NCBI RefSeq assembly: GCF_000384215.1
Contig: NZ_KB913032.1
Span: 2,807,665-2,871,664, forward strand
DNA length: 64,000 bases
Source: Amycolatopsis alba DSM 44262
Lineage (GTDB): Bacteria; Actinomycetota; Actinomycetes; Mycobacteriales; Pseudonocardiaceae
Direction: 5' to 3'
The notes under the pieces are model-generated. The model was not told the origin of the DNA and searched no databases. It saw only the letters and a program-made list of their open reading frames with translations. This document shows, one piece after another, positions 18,087-28,576 of the stretch (positions are counted from its first letter, which is position 1; every line of letters begins with the position of its first letter). Made by a program: the position numbers and the translations under genes.

Positions 18087-19583
18087 ATAAGGCCGTTTTT
18101 TCAGCAGCGCGCGGCCGACCGTCCACACGGTGTCGATCACCAGGACGAAGGTCCAGATGCGACCGAGGTTCAGCAGCCAGTGACCACTCCAGTTCCAATA
18201 CCAACCGGCTTCGTGCGCTTCGCCGAACAAGGCTTCGACGGGCCAGCTGTAGCCGGCCATCGCCAGCGCCACCTGCGCGAGGACGTACACCGCGACATGG
18301 ATCGTCCAGTTCCGGAGCGGATTCGCCCGCCTGTTCGCCTCCTCCGTCACCGATTCGGCCGCTTGCAGACTCTCCCCGACCGTGCCGAGTGCCGGTTTTT
18401 CCTTCTGTGACGGCGTTTTCGCTTGTTCCACGGGAAACTCCGCAACTCCGACACGCCGTACGGCGCCACGAACCACGAACGATCCGAAGAGCAGGAGCGC
18501 CGCCGCGCCGAAGCAGGCGACGCGCCAGCCGGCGTCCGAGCCGTAGAGCTGCCCCGCCAGGAAGGCCCCGATCGTCGCTCCGAGTAACGCCGCGCTCTCG
18601 TAGATCCCCATCGCCCGGCCGAGGCTCAGCCCGGCCGCCTCGGCGACCACCGCCTGCTCCACCGGGATGGCCGCCGCGAACGCCACGGCGGACAAGACCC
18701 ACATCACCGCGAGCACCACCGGACTCGGCGCGAAGGACAGCCCGGCGGCGAAGATCGCGCTCGCGACCATCGCCAGCGAGAGCACCCGCGTCCGGCCGAC
18801 CTTGCGGACGAAGCCGTGCAGGTAGTCCGGTAGCAAGCTGTACACGATGAAGCCGGGGATGAACACCGCGGCGATCTCGCCGAGCTCCAGCCGATACCCG
18901 CGTTGCAGATGCATCAGGAGCAACAGGGCGACCCCGGCCTCGGCCATCGCGGTCAACGCGACGAGCGCGAGCATCGGGCGCATCCGTTTGCCCAGCTGCA
19001 GCAGCCGTGGCGCGCCCTCTTCGCGCACCGGCGCGGATTTCGCGCTCAGCAGGACCACCGCGGCCACCACGCAGGCCGCGGCGCCGAGCCAGAACACGCC
19101 CCGGTAGTCGATCCAGGCGATCGCGGTCAGCCCGACCACGAACGCGATCCACGTACCGCCGCCCTCGGCCGCGAACAGCTTGCTGAACGAGCCGTCGTCC
19201 CTCGCGAGCCCTTCCCCCACCCGAGCCCGCAAGGCGACCCAGAACAGCGCGCCACCCGCGCCGCCGAGAACCGCTGCGAGGTAAGCGACCCCGATGCCCG
19301 GCGTCACCGCGTAGACCACAAAGGACAGTCCATAGAGGACCGCGCCGGCGGCGGCGATCCGGCCACGGTCGAACCGGTCCGCGAGCGAGCCCGCGATCGG
19401 CCGGACCACGAACGACACCAGCGTCTCGAGCGCGGTCAGCGCCCCGACCTCGGCGGCCGACGCGCCGAGCTGGCTCCCCACCCACAACGGCAGGAGGAAA
19501 TCGAGAACCTCCGCCGGCCCCCTGGTCAGCGCGGCGGCAAGCTGGTTCTCCTCCGCCCGCTTCTTTTGCACCACTTCATCCAC
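18084..19583 (-). CDS. MFS transporter with C-terminal extra membrane module
   Basis: The 499-residue protein has about twelve membrane helices with MFS motif A-like RPIAGSLADRFDRGRI near residues 62-77, so it is a proton-driven exporter of unknown substrate. After a charged linker (about 380-420) there is a further hydrophobic module WTIHVAVYVLAQVALAMAG with aromatic-rich YWNWSGHWLL, not part of the core MFS fold. GTG start with GGGGGG upstream. It is divergent from a TetR gene, with a perfect palindrome at 19605-19616 in between. Confidence 0.8.
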   Translation of the reverse strand: MDEVVQKKRAEENQLAAALTRGPAEVLDFLLPLWVGSQLGASAAEVGALTALETLVSFVVRPIAGSLADRFDRGRIAAAGAVLYGLSFVVYAVTPGIGVAYLAAVLGGAGGALFWVALRARVGEGLARDDGSFSKLFAAEGGGTWIAFVVGLTAIAWIDYRGVFWLGAAACVVAAVVLLSAKSAPVREEGAPRLLQLGKRMRPMLALVALTAMAEAGVALLLLMHLQRGYRLELGEIAAVFIPGFIVYSLLPDYLHGFVRKVGRTRVLSLAMVASAIFAAGLSFAPSPVVLAVMWVLSAVAFAAAIPVEQAVVAEAAGLSLGRAMGIYESAALLGATIGAFLAGQLYGSDAGWRVACFGAAALLLFGSFVVRGAVRRVGVAEFPVEQAKTPSQKEKPALGTVGESLQAAESVTEEANRRANPLRNWTIHVAVYVLAQVALAMAGYSWPVEALFGEAHEAGWYWNWSGHWLLNLGRIWTFVLVIDTVWTVGRALLKKRPY

Positions 19584-19604
19584 CCCAGTACCCCCCTTTT
19601 TCGG

Positions 19605-19616
19605 ATACGATCGTAT
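19605..19616. promoter_or_regulatory. Palindromic operator candidate ATACGATCGTAT
   Basis: A perfect 12-base palindrome, extended as GGATACGATCGTATTC, lies 22 bases upstream of the MFS start and 124 bases before the divergent TetR start. A TAGAAT on the minus strand immediately beside it could be the -10. The position suits repression of the exporter by that TetR. Confidence 0.55.
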
Positions 19617-19664
19617 TCTAAAGAGGCCAGTCGGGCAAGGAGGCCTGGCAGGTGGGTTGACGGT

Positions 19665-19687
19665 GTTGCGAAAGTGGCTTTCGCAAC
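19665..19687. repeat. Palindromic repeat, GCGAAAGTGGCTTTCGC family, half copy
   Basis: A single 23-base palindromic arm of the repeat described at 9753. It stands upstream of tetR at 19740 instead of between convergent genes. Confidence 0.8.
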
Positions 19688-19739
19688 CTCCGAAGCGACC
19701 ACCTGCGCCGACCGGGGCGACGCGGAGGAGGATGCTGCC

Positions 19740-20354
19740 GTGCCGAAGATCGTGGACCGCGCCGAGCGCCGCCGGGAGATCGCCGGCGCCCTCCTGCGCA
19801 TCGTCGCGCGCGAAGGCGTCGAGGCCGTGAGTGTGCGCTCGGTCGCCGCGGAGGCGGGCGTTTCCGGCGGCGCGGTGCAGAAGTACTTCTCCACCAAGGA
19901 AGACCTGTTCCGTTTCGCCCTCGACATGACGAGCGAGTTCCTGGAGCAGCGCTGGAAGACCCTCGACCAGTCCGGGAATCTGCTGGACCTGTTGCTGCGG
20001 CTGCTGGTCGAGGCGATGCCGCTCGACGAACAGCGCCGCGCGGAGGTGATCGTCATCAACGCCTTCACCGCCCGCGCCGCCGTCCTGCCGTCGTGGGCCG
20101 AGTTCATCCGCACCGGTTACGACGAACTCGCGGAGATCACGGCGCAGTACCTCTCGAAAGCGCAGTCGGCGGGCGATGTCCGCGACGACCTCGCGGCAGG
20201 TGACCTGGCCGACGCCGTCCTCGCCCTGACCGACGGCTTCGCCAACCGGATGCTCACCTCCGCGGACCCGGCCGCCCTCTTACCCTCCCTCGAAGCCTCT
20301 GTCCGCACGCTGCTCGCCCCACGCGTTCAGTCCTCTGGATGCGGGAGGCGGTGA
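19740..20354 (+). CDS. TetR-family transcriptional regulator
   Basis: The 204-residue regulator has the helix-turn-helix VSVRSVAAEAGVSGGAVQKY followed by FSTKEDLF (about 27-55) and a C-terminal TetR_C-type domain. The GTG at 19740 is preceded by GGAGGAGG nine bases away. It is divergent from the MFS exporter, which is its most likely target. The following ABC operon starts 85 bases after its stop and could also be affected. Confidence 0.85.
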   Translation: MPKIVDRAERRREIAGALLRIVAREGVEAVSVRSVAAEAGVSGGAVQKYFSTKEDLFRFALDMTSEFLEQRWKTLDQSGNLLDLLLRLLVEAMPLDEQRRAEVIVINAFTARAAVLPSWAEFIRTGYDELAEITAQYLSKAQSAGDVRDDLAAGDLADAVLALTDGFANRMLTSADPAALLPSLEASVRTLLAPRVQSSGCGRR

Positions 20355-20438
20355 CGCCGGTGTCCACCGATCGGTTGACAGCCGGGTTCAGTCCTGCGGA
20401 CGTCCCGCGCACCCCGCCCCGCGCAGCACGATCGACGT

Positions 20439-21274
<836 letters not shown>

Positions 21275-21278
<4 letters not shown>

Positions 21279-22099
21279 CCACGCTGACCACCACGGGCAA
21301 ACTCCCCGGCACCCTGTCGATGGGCCTGATCCGGGGCGCCGCCGAACTCCGTCAGTTCTTCCGCATCAGGGAACAGGTGATCTTCACCTTCGCCTTCCCG
21401 TCCCTGCTGATGATCCTGCTCGGCTCGATGCTGAACTCCTCGATGCCGGGTATGACGATCACCACCGGGCAGGTGCTGGCCGCGGGCATGATCGGGTCCG
21501 GCATCGTCTCGACGTCGTTCAACAGCATCGGCATCGGCCTCGCGTCGGACCGTGAGGCCGGGGCGCTGAAACGCCTGCGCGGCACGCCGATGCCCGCCGC
21601 GTCCTACTTCATCGGCAAGATCATCCTGGTCGGTGTTTCGAGCGTCGCCCAGGTGGTGCTGATGACGATCGTCGGCAGTCTGCTCTTCGACCTCGAACTG
21701 CCAACGGACCCGATGAAGCTGCTGACCGCGCTGTGGGTCTTCCTGCTCGCCATCACCTGCTGCACGCTCCTGGGCGTCGCGCTCGGCTCGGTGACCAAAT
21801 CGGTCAGCGGAGCGGTGGCGGTGGCCAACCTGCTCTACATCGCGCTGCAGTTCATCTCCGGGGTGTTCGTCACGCCGATCACCAACCTGCCGAAGGTTAT
21901 GGTCGACATCGCTTCGTTCTTCCCGGTGAAGTGGATTTGCCAGGGCTTCCGCTCGGTGTTCCTGCCGTCCGAAGCCGCGACACAGGAAATGGCGGGGACA
22001 TGGGAACTTCCGATGGTGGCACTGGTGCTGACGGCGTGGTGCGTCGCGGGTCTGCTGCTGGCGAAGCTGACGTTCCGCTGGTCGAACGACGGCAGGTGA
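21275..22099 (+). CDS. ABC-2 type transporter permease
   Basis: The 274-residue membrane partner of the preceding ATPase has about six helices and the ABC-2 signature region GLASDREAGALKRLRGTPM after the second helix. The helix set ends near LLLAKLTFRWSNDGR. Start ATGA overlap with the ATPase and GTGA overlap with the kinase show a four-gene coupled operon. Confidence 0.9.
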
Positions 22100-23256
22100 A
22101 CGCCTGGGAGCGGCTGTTCTGGCTCTGGGAGGTCCTTTTCGGGATCACCTTCGCCGCCACGACGGCCCTGATCCTCATCGGGGACGACGCCGCCGCCGAC
22201 AAGACGGTCGCGATCCTGTGCCTGGCCGGTGTCGGGGTCACGTACCTGGTCCGTGGGCGCGGCCTGATCAAAGGCCCGGACCGCGAGGACACCCCGTGGC
22301 GGTTCGTCGGAGTCCTGATGCTCCTGCTGGCGGCGGCCATCTTCGCCACCACCACCTCGAGTTTCATCCTGTTCTTCGCCTGCCCCGTGCTCTACATGAC
22401 GCTGTCGACGAAAACGGCGTCGATCCTCACCACGGTCGCGGTGCTGCTGGGGCCGGTGTCGTCGATCGTCCGAGGTGGCCTCGACCAGCCCGCGCTGCGC
22501 ATCCTGGTGCCGATGACGGCGATCCTGATCATCTTCAGCCTGCTGGCCGGGCGCTACACCACGCAGATCATCGAGCAGAGCAAGGCGCGGGCCGCGCTGA
22601 TCGACCAGCTGAAAGCCAGTCAGGCGGAGGTTTCCCGGCTCTCGCGGGAGGCGGGGACGGCCGCCGAACGCGAGCGCATGGCCCGCGAGATCCACGACAC
22701 GCTCGCGCAGGGTTTCACCAGTATCGTCACGCTCACCCAGGCCATCGAGTCCGAAATGGACACCGACCCGAAGGCGGCCCGGCGCCACCTGGAACTGGCG
22801 GCTCGGACGGCGCGGGAGAACCTGACCGAGGCGCGGGCGATGGTCGCGGCGCAGGGGCCGTCGGCGCTCGCCTCCGACTCCCTGGACGACGCCCTGCGGC
22901 GGCTGGTCGAACGGCTGGCCGAGGAGGCCGGGATCGAGACGTCGATCGAGGTCGACGGCCCGCTGCCCGCGCTGCCGATGGCCACCGAAGTGGTCCTGCT
23001 GCGAGGAGCGCAGGAGGCACTGAGCAACATCCGCAAACACTCCCGCGCCACCAGGGTCTCGCTCCGGCTGTCCGTTGTGGACGGACGGGTCCGGCTCGGC
23101 GTGACCGACGACGGCGCCGGATTCGACCCCGCCGCACCTACCGGCGGCTTCGGCCTGGCGGGGATGCGGACGCGGGCGGATCAGGTCGGTGGCATCGTGA
23201 CGTGCAAGAGCGAACCCGGTGCGGGGACGACGCTGGAACTGGAGGTGCCCGCGTGA
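22096..23256 (+). CDS. Sensor histidine kinase, NarL/DesK type
   Basis: This 386-residue membrane kinase has about five or six N-terminal helices with very short loops, then the HisKA_3 motif ERERMAREIHDTLAQG with phosphoacceptor His200, and a HATPase ending GLAGMRTRADQVGG and GAGTTLELEVPA. The short loops suggest it senses the membrane or its adjacent transporter rather than a soluble ligand, as BceS/LiaS-like kinases do. The GTG at 22096 overlaps the permease stop; the regulator gene overlaps its end by four bases. Confidence 0.9.
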   Translation: MNAWERLFWLWEVLFGITFAATTALILIGDDAAADKTVAILCLAGVGVTYLVRGRGLIKGPDREDTPWRFVGVLMLLLAAAIFATTTSSFILFFACPVLYMTLSTKTASILTTVAVLLGPVSSIVRGGLDQPALRILVPMTAILIIFSLLAGRYTTQIIEQSKARAALIDQLKASQAEVSRLSREAGTAAERERMAREIHDTLAQGFTSIVTLTQAIESEMDTDPKAARRHLELAARTARENLTEARAMVAAQGPSALASDSLDDALRRLVERLAEEAGIETSIEVDGPLPALPMATEVVLLRGAQEALSNIRKHSRATRVSLRLSVVDGRVRLGVTDDGAGFDPAAPTGGFGLAGMRTRADQVGGIVTCKSEPGAGTTLELEVPA

Positions 23257-23873
23257 TCACGATCATGCTGGTCGACGATCACCCCGTGGTGCGGGAAGGC
23301 CTGCGCGGCATGCTGGAGGCCGAACCGGATCTGAGTGTCATCGGGGAAGCGGGTTCCGGCGACGAAGCCGTGGCGCTGAGCCGGGTCAAGCAGCCGGACG
23401 TGATCCTGATGGATCTGCGGATGCCCGGTCTCGACGGCGTCGGCGCGACCAGGAAGATCCTCGCGGACCGGCCGGATCAGCGGGTCGTCGTGCTCACCAC
23501 CTACGAGACGGACGCGGACATCCTGCGCGCGGTCGAGGCGGGGGCCTCCGGCTACCTGTTGAAGGACGCTTCGCGCACAGAGCTGGCCGGTGCGATCAGG
23601 GCGGCGTCACGCGGCGAGACGGTCTTGGCGCCTTCGGTCGCCGGAAAACTGGTGAACCGGGTGCGCAACCCGACGGCGTCGCCGTTGTCGGCGCGCGAGA
23701 TCGAGGTGCTCCGGCTGGTGGCGAGCGGAAGCACGAACGCCGACATCGGGCGGGCGCTCCACATCAGCGAGGCGACGGTCAAGACCCACCTGCTCCGGAC
23801 GTTCGGGAAACTGGACGTTTCGGACCGCACGGCCGCTGTGACCACCGCTATGCGACTGGGCCTGCTCGGGTAG
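23253..23873 (+). CDS. Response regulator, NarL/LuxR type
   Basis: The 206-residue cytoplasmic regulator has a receiver domain starting ITIMLVDDHPVVREGL with phosphoacceptor Asp54 (VILMDLRMPG), and a C-terminal LuxR helix-turn-helix (LSAREIEVLRLVASGSTNAD, then EATVKTHLLRTFGKL). It is the cognate partner of the kinase upstream and probably controls the 20439-23873 operon. GTG start in GTGA overlap. Confidence 0.93.
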   Translation: MITIMLVDDHPVVREGLRGMLEAEPDLSVIGEAGSGDEAVALSRVKQPDVILMDLRMPGLDGVGATRKILADRPDQRVVVLTTYETDADILRAVEAGASGYLLKDASRTELAGAIRAASRGETVLAPSVAGKLVNRVRNPTASPLSAREIEVLRLVASGSTNADIGRALHISEATVKTHLLRTFGKLDVSDRTAAVTTAMRLGLLG

Positions 23874-23878
23874 GCAGA

Positions 23879-25234
23879 ATGCTGGCCATGCTTGCCACGA
23901 CCGAATTGGCGCTGCTTCGCCGCCTCGCGCACGAGCAATCCTCGTGCCGCGCCCCGTCCCTTGTCGCCGCCGTCGTCCGCGACGGTGAACTCGTCTGGTC
24001 CGGAGGGCGCGGACGCGTCGACGGTGAGACACCCGGCGCCGACACGCAGTACCGGCTCGGATCGATCACCAAGACACTCGTCGCGACGGCCGTCATGCGC
24101 CTGCGCGACGAGGGCAAGCTCGACCTCAACGACCCGCTCGAAAAGCACCTGCCGGGCACCGCGTTCGGCTCGGCCACCATCGCGCAGCTGCTCTCGCACA
24201 CCTCGGGCCTGACCGCGGAATCGCCCGGTTCCTGGTGGGAGCGCACGGTGGGCGCCGACTGGGACGCGCTCGTCGAGAGCCTCAAGGACGGCGCGACGCG
24301 GCTGCGGCCCGGCAGCAAGTTCCACTACAGCAACGTCGGCTACGGGGTGCTCGGCGAACTGGTCGCCCGGCACCGCGGCCAGTCGTGGCTCGACGTCGTC
24401 CGCGCCGAGATCCTCGGCCCGCTCGGCATGACGCGGACCTCGCCGCATCCGGAAGGCGCGCACGCGAGCGGGTTCGCCGTGCACCCGTTCGCCGACCTCC
24501 TCATGCCGGAGCCTTCGCCGGACGCGGGCGCGATGGCGCCCGCCGGGCAGCTGTGGTCGACGATCACCGACCTCGCCCGCTGGACGGCGTTCATCGGCGG
24601 CCACACCGGCGGCGTGCTGAGCGAGCAGACCGTCGCGGAGATGCGCGAAATGGTCACCGTGGACGACGGCGACGCCTGGACCACCGGCTTCGGCCTCGGC
24701 GTCATGCTGGTCCGCACCGACGGCAGGCGGCTGGCCGGGCACACCGGGTCGATGCCGGGCTTCCTCGCCTGCTCGCTGGTCGACGCGAACGCCGGGATCG
24801 GCGCGCTGGTGCTGACGAACTCGACGGCGGGCGTCGGCATCACGCAGCTCTGCCTCGACCTGATGAACCTGACCGAACAGCACGAACCGTCGATGCCCGC
24901 GGAATGGGTTCCGTCCACTGTGGACCCGAAGCTGCTGGAGCTGACCGGGCTGTGGCACTGGGGCCCGACGCCGTACCACCTGCGGCTGCTCCCGGACGGC
25001 CTGTTCTCGCTCGCGCCGTCCGACGGCGCCGGCCGCGCCTCGCGATTCGCACCGGTCGGCGAAGACACCTGGGTCGGCCTCGACGCCTACTACGCGGGCG
25101 AAACGCTGCGGGTCGGACGGGACTCGGCCGGGAAGCCGAACCACCTCGACCTCGCGACGTTCATCTTCTCGCGGACGCCGTTCGATCCGGCCGCGCCGAT
25201 CCCCGGCGGTGTCGACCCCGACGGCTGGCGCTAG
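23879..25234 (+). CDS. Serine hydrolase, class C beta-lactamase fold
   Basis: This protein of about 451 residues has the three beta-lactamase/DD-peptidase motifs: SITK (Ser62, Lys65), YSN (Tyr150-Asn152) and HTG (288-290). There is no signal peptide, so it probably works inside the cell as an esterase or amidase. The last 110 residues form an extra beta-rich domain. Two ATGs (23879 and 23888) are possible starts; neither has a strong ribosome-binding site. It lies five bases after the response regulator and may be co-transcribed. Confidence 0.85.
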   Translation: MLAMLATTELALLRRLAHEQSSCRAPSLVAAVVRDGELVWSGGRGRVDGETPGADTQYRLGSITKTLVATAVMRLRDEGKLDLNDPLEKHLPGTAFGSATIAQLLSHTSGLTAESPGSWWERTVGADWDALVESLKDGATRLRPGSKFHYSNVGYGVLGELVARHRGQSWLDVVRAEILGPLGMTRTSPHPEGAHASGFAVHPFADLLMPEPSPDAGAMAPAGQLWSTITDLARWTAFIGGHTGGVLSEQTVAEMREMVTVDDGDAWTTGFGLGVMLVRTDGRRLAGHTGSMPGFLACSLVDANAGIGALVLTNSTAGVGITQLCLDLMNLTEQHEPSMPAEWVPSTVDPKLLELTGLWHWGPTPYHLRLLPDGLFSLAPSDGAGRASRFAPVGEDTWVGLDAYYAGETLRVGRDSAGKPNHLDLATFIFSRTPFDPAAPIPGGVDPDGWR

Positions 25235-25740
25235 CGGAAGCGGAAGGCGGCGGTCGTGAACTCGCGACCGCCGTCGGCGCACACCAGGACATCGCCGTAG
25301 TGGGCGTCACCGACGACCCACATCCGGCGCGGTCCGCGCAGGGACTCGGCGAGTTCGTCCGGGCAGTCCTCGATGACGAACTTCGCCGGGTCGCCCTCGA
25401 TCACGGCCCATCCGCGCGGGGTCCCGGCGTCCGGGTCCAGCGTGGCGGTGGCCAGCGTCCAAGGTCCGAACACGACGTCGAGGACACCTTCGCGGCGCCG
25501 GATCGTGAGCCGCAGCGCCGTCCACCACTGGCGGGTCTTCGGCGAGGAGATCTCCCCCGGCTCGTCCCCGTGCACCCAGCGCGGCAGGCCGGGGACGAAC
25601 ACGAGCACCAGCGTCGCCACGAAACCGACGATCGCGCCGATGGTGGCCGTGTCGTCCCAGTCGCCGAAGATCCAGTGCACGACGAACACGAGGAAGTACA
25701 GGAACAGGAAGCCCCAGCGCGGGCCCCACGGATCGGGCAT
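25231..25740 (-). CDS. Membrane protein of unknown function
   Basis: The 169-residue protein has two N-terminal membrane helices (GFLFLYFLVFVVHWIF and ATIGAIVGFVATLVLVFVPGL), then a cytoplasmic soluble domain of about 110 residues with conserved-looking GPWTLATATLDP and DPAKFVIEDCPDEL. Its ATG overlaps the stop of the next gene upstream (ATGA), so the two form a small operon. I do not recognise the family. It overlaps the convergent hydrolase by four bases. Confidence 0.75.
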   Translation of the reverse strand: MPDPWGPRWGFLFLYFLVFVVHWIFGDWDDTATIGAIVGFVATLVLVFVPGLPRWVHGDEPGEISSPKTRQWWTALRLTIRRREGVLDVVFGPWTLATATLDPDAGTPRGWAVIEGDPAKFVIEDCPDELAESLRGPRRMWVVGDAHYGDVLVCADGGREFTTAAFRFR

Positions 25741-26057
25741 CAGGCAGCGGGGGTGTGCCCGACGGTGGTACCGACGGCCGCGATGAACTTGCGGGCGATG
25801 CGCTTGCCCTCGCCCCAGTCGACGAAGCCGAACTTGAGGCTCGTCTGGATCGCCAGCCCGGAGCCCTCCGGCGTCCGCTCGACCTTCACCGTGACCGTCT
25901 GCCCGTAGCTGAAGAGGCCCATGCCGGTGGAGAAGGTGACGTAGCCCGCGGCCGCGTCGTAGAAGGGGTTCTTCCCCTTGACCGCGGTGACCCCGCTCTG
26001 GAGGGCCTGCCACAACGCCTCAGGGGGCATGGGGAATCGTTCGTGCACTGTCGCCAT
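25740..26057 (-). CDS. Small cytoplasmic protein, possibly SRPBCC-like
   Basis: The 105-residue protein begins MATVHERFPMPPEALWQALQ and has an alternating pattern (GYVTFSTGMGLFSYGQTVTVKV, then LAIQTSLKFGFVDWG) that could be part of a helix-grip fold; this is only a guess. It starts 115 bases from divergent serC and is coupled to the membrane protein gene downstream. I chose the ATG at 26057; upstream in-frame codons run into serC's promoter region. Confidence 0.7.
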   Translation of the reverse strand: MATVHERFPMPPEALWQALQSGVTAVKGKNPFYDAAAGYVTFSTGMGLFSYGQTVTVKVERTPEGSGLAIQTSLKFGFVDWGEGKRIARKFIAAVGTTVGHTPAA

Positions 26058-26160
26058 GAGGCGAGAAGCTACCCGGCGGTCGGCGAGAGCGGGAGCGCGT
26101 TCCCGATTCCCATATACCGGACACCCGGCACCGACTGTCAGCAGGCCCGTCCCGACCTGA

Positions 26161-27300
<1,140 letters not shown>

Positions 27301-27301
27301 G

Positions 27302-28501
27302 CTAGCTTTCCGTGAAGGCCTCCTTCCCTACCTTGAGCGTAGGGAAGGAGGCCTTCACGGACTTGGGGAAGATCGCGGCCAGCACCAGGAGCAGAAGGCC
27401 GTACAGGACAAAGGACTCCGTCGCCAGCCACCAGCCGAAGCTCCCGGCGGGCCGCGGCGCGAGCCACATCGGCGCGACGACGAACAGCGCCGCCGTCACC
27501 ACCGCGAGCGCGTAGGAAACCGCCGACCGCATCCACACCAGCAGGACGAGGATCGGCACGCACCAGATCCAGTGGTGCGTCCAGGTCACCGGCGAGACCA
27601 GCAGGCCGCCGATCGCGCAGGCGGTCAGCGCGAACACCGGTTCCGCGACCCGCACGATCACGAACGCGGTCAGCGCGACCACCGCGGCCGCGGCCAGCAT
27701 CCAGATGATCTCTTCCGCCGAGCCGAGGCCGAACCGCGCGAGCATCCCACGCAGCGACTGGTTGCCGACGTAGCCGCGATCGCCGATGCGGCTGGTGTCG
27801 AAGAGGACGTTCGTCCAGAACTTCGCCGACGCTCCGGGCGCGACCGCGAACATCAGCAGACCCGCGCCCACGAACCCAGCCACGACCCTGGCCGAGGAGC
27901 GGAAGTCCTTGCGGAACAAGAAGAACAGGATGAAGAACGCCGGGGTCAGCTTGATCGCGGCTGCGACGCCGATCAGCAGGCCCTTCGTACGGGCGCGTCC
28001 CGGCAGGAGGGCGTCGGCCACGACCATCAGCATCAGCAGGGCGTTGATCTGGCCGAAGCCGAGCGTCGAGCGGACCGGTTCCATGATCCCGCCGGCGGCC
28101 TGCGCCCCGATCGCCGCCAGTGCGGCGATGGCGCGGCCGCGGCCAGCGGAACGGTCGGTGAGCGAGCCGTTGAGCGTCGCGACGAAGAGGTACACGACGA
28201 TCCCGCCCGCGATGATCGACGCGAGCCCGACCAGCCTCGTCGCGAGCGCCGTGGACAGCAGCGTGCCGGGCAGGAACACCGCCGCCGCGAACGGCGTGTA
28301 GGTGAAGGGGAGCCAGCCGCCGTGCGTCTGCACCCACGTGCCGTAGAGGTCGCCCGAGCCGAGGAGCAGCCGGGAGCCGCCGACGTAGACCTCGAGGTCC
28401 TGGCCGTCGAACACCTTCATGGTGAACAGCACGCCGACCACGACGACTTCGAGCGCGAGCAGCGCCCCCGCGAGTTTCCGCCCCGACAATCCCACCAGCA
28501 C
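27302..28501 (-). CDS. GT87-family polyprenyl-phosphate mannosyltransferase-like membrane protein
   Basis: The 399-residue protein has about ten or eleven membrane helices and the DUF2029/GT87 pattern: DLEVYVGGSRLLLGSGDLYG after the first helix (the first Asp of this loop is catalytic in the family), LPFTYTPFAAAVFLPG, and TWTHHWIWCVPILVLLVWM. Members such as PimE add alpha-1,2-mannose from a polyprenyl donor on the outer face. The last 17 residues come from an inserted palindromic repeat and are unlikely to be native. Transcription follows a hairpin ending the upstream operon. Confidence 0.85.
   Translation of the reverse strand: MLVGLSGRKLAGALLALEVVVVGVLFTMKVFDGQDLEVYVGGSRLLLGSGDLYGTWVQTHGGWLPFTYTPFAAAVFLPGTLLSTALATRLVGLASIIAGGIVVYLFVATLNGSLTDRSAGRGRAIAALAAIGAQAAGGIMEPVRSTLGFGQINALLMLMVVADALLPGRARTKGLLIGVAAAIKLTPAFFILFFLFRKDFRSSARVVAGFVGAGLLMFAVAPGASAKFWTNVLFDTSRIGDRGYVGNQSLRGMLARFGLGSAEEIIWMLAAAAVVALTAFVIVRVAEPVFALTACAIGGLLVSPVTWTHHWIWCVPILVLLVWMRSAVSYALAVVTAALFVVAPMWLAPRPAGSFGWWLATESFVLYGLLLLVLAAIFPKSVKASFPTLKVGKEAFTES
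27310..27360. repeat. Palindromic repeat, GAAGGCCTCCTTCCC family, copy 1
   Basis: Perfect 22-bp arms (27310-27331 and 27339-27360) with a 7-base loop. The repeat lies inside the 3' end of the opposing GT87 gene and encodes its last residues (VKASFPTLKVGKEAF). A second copy is at 62238. It should also serve as terminator for serC. Confidence 0.85.
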
Positions 28502-28531
28502 CCGGCGAGGCTACCCACCGCCACCACGCAG

Positions 28532-28573
28532 TTCGTCCTCTGGATGCGGTAGCCACCGCATCCAGAGGACGAA
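28532..28573. terminator. Hairpin ending the MacB-type operon
   Basis: A perfect 19-bp stem (28532-28550 with 28555-28573) and a 4-base loop start four bases after the permease stop and lie before the GT87 gene. The outer TTCGTCCTCTG arm matches the hairpin at 7845. Confidence 0.8.
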
Positions 28574-28576
28574 ACG

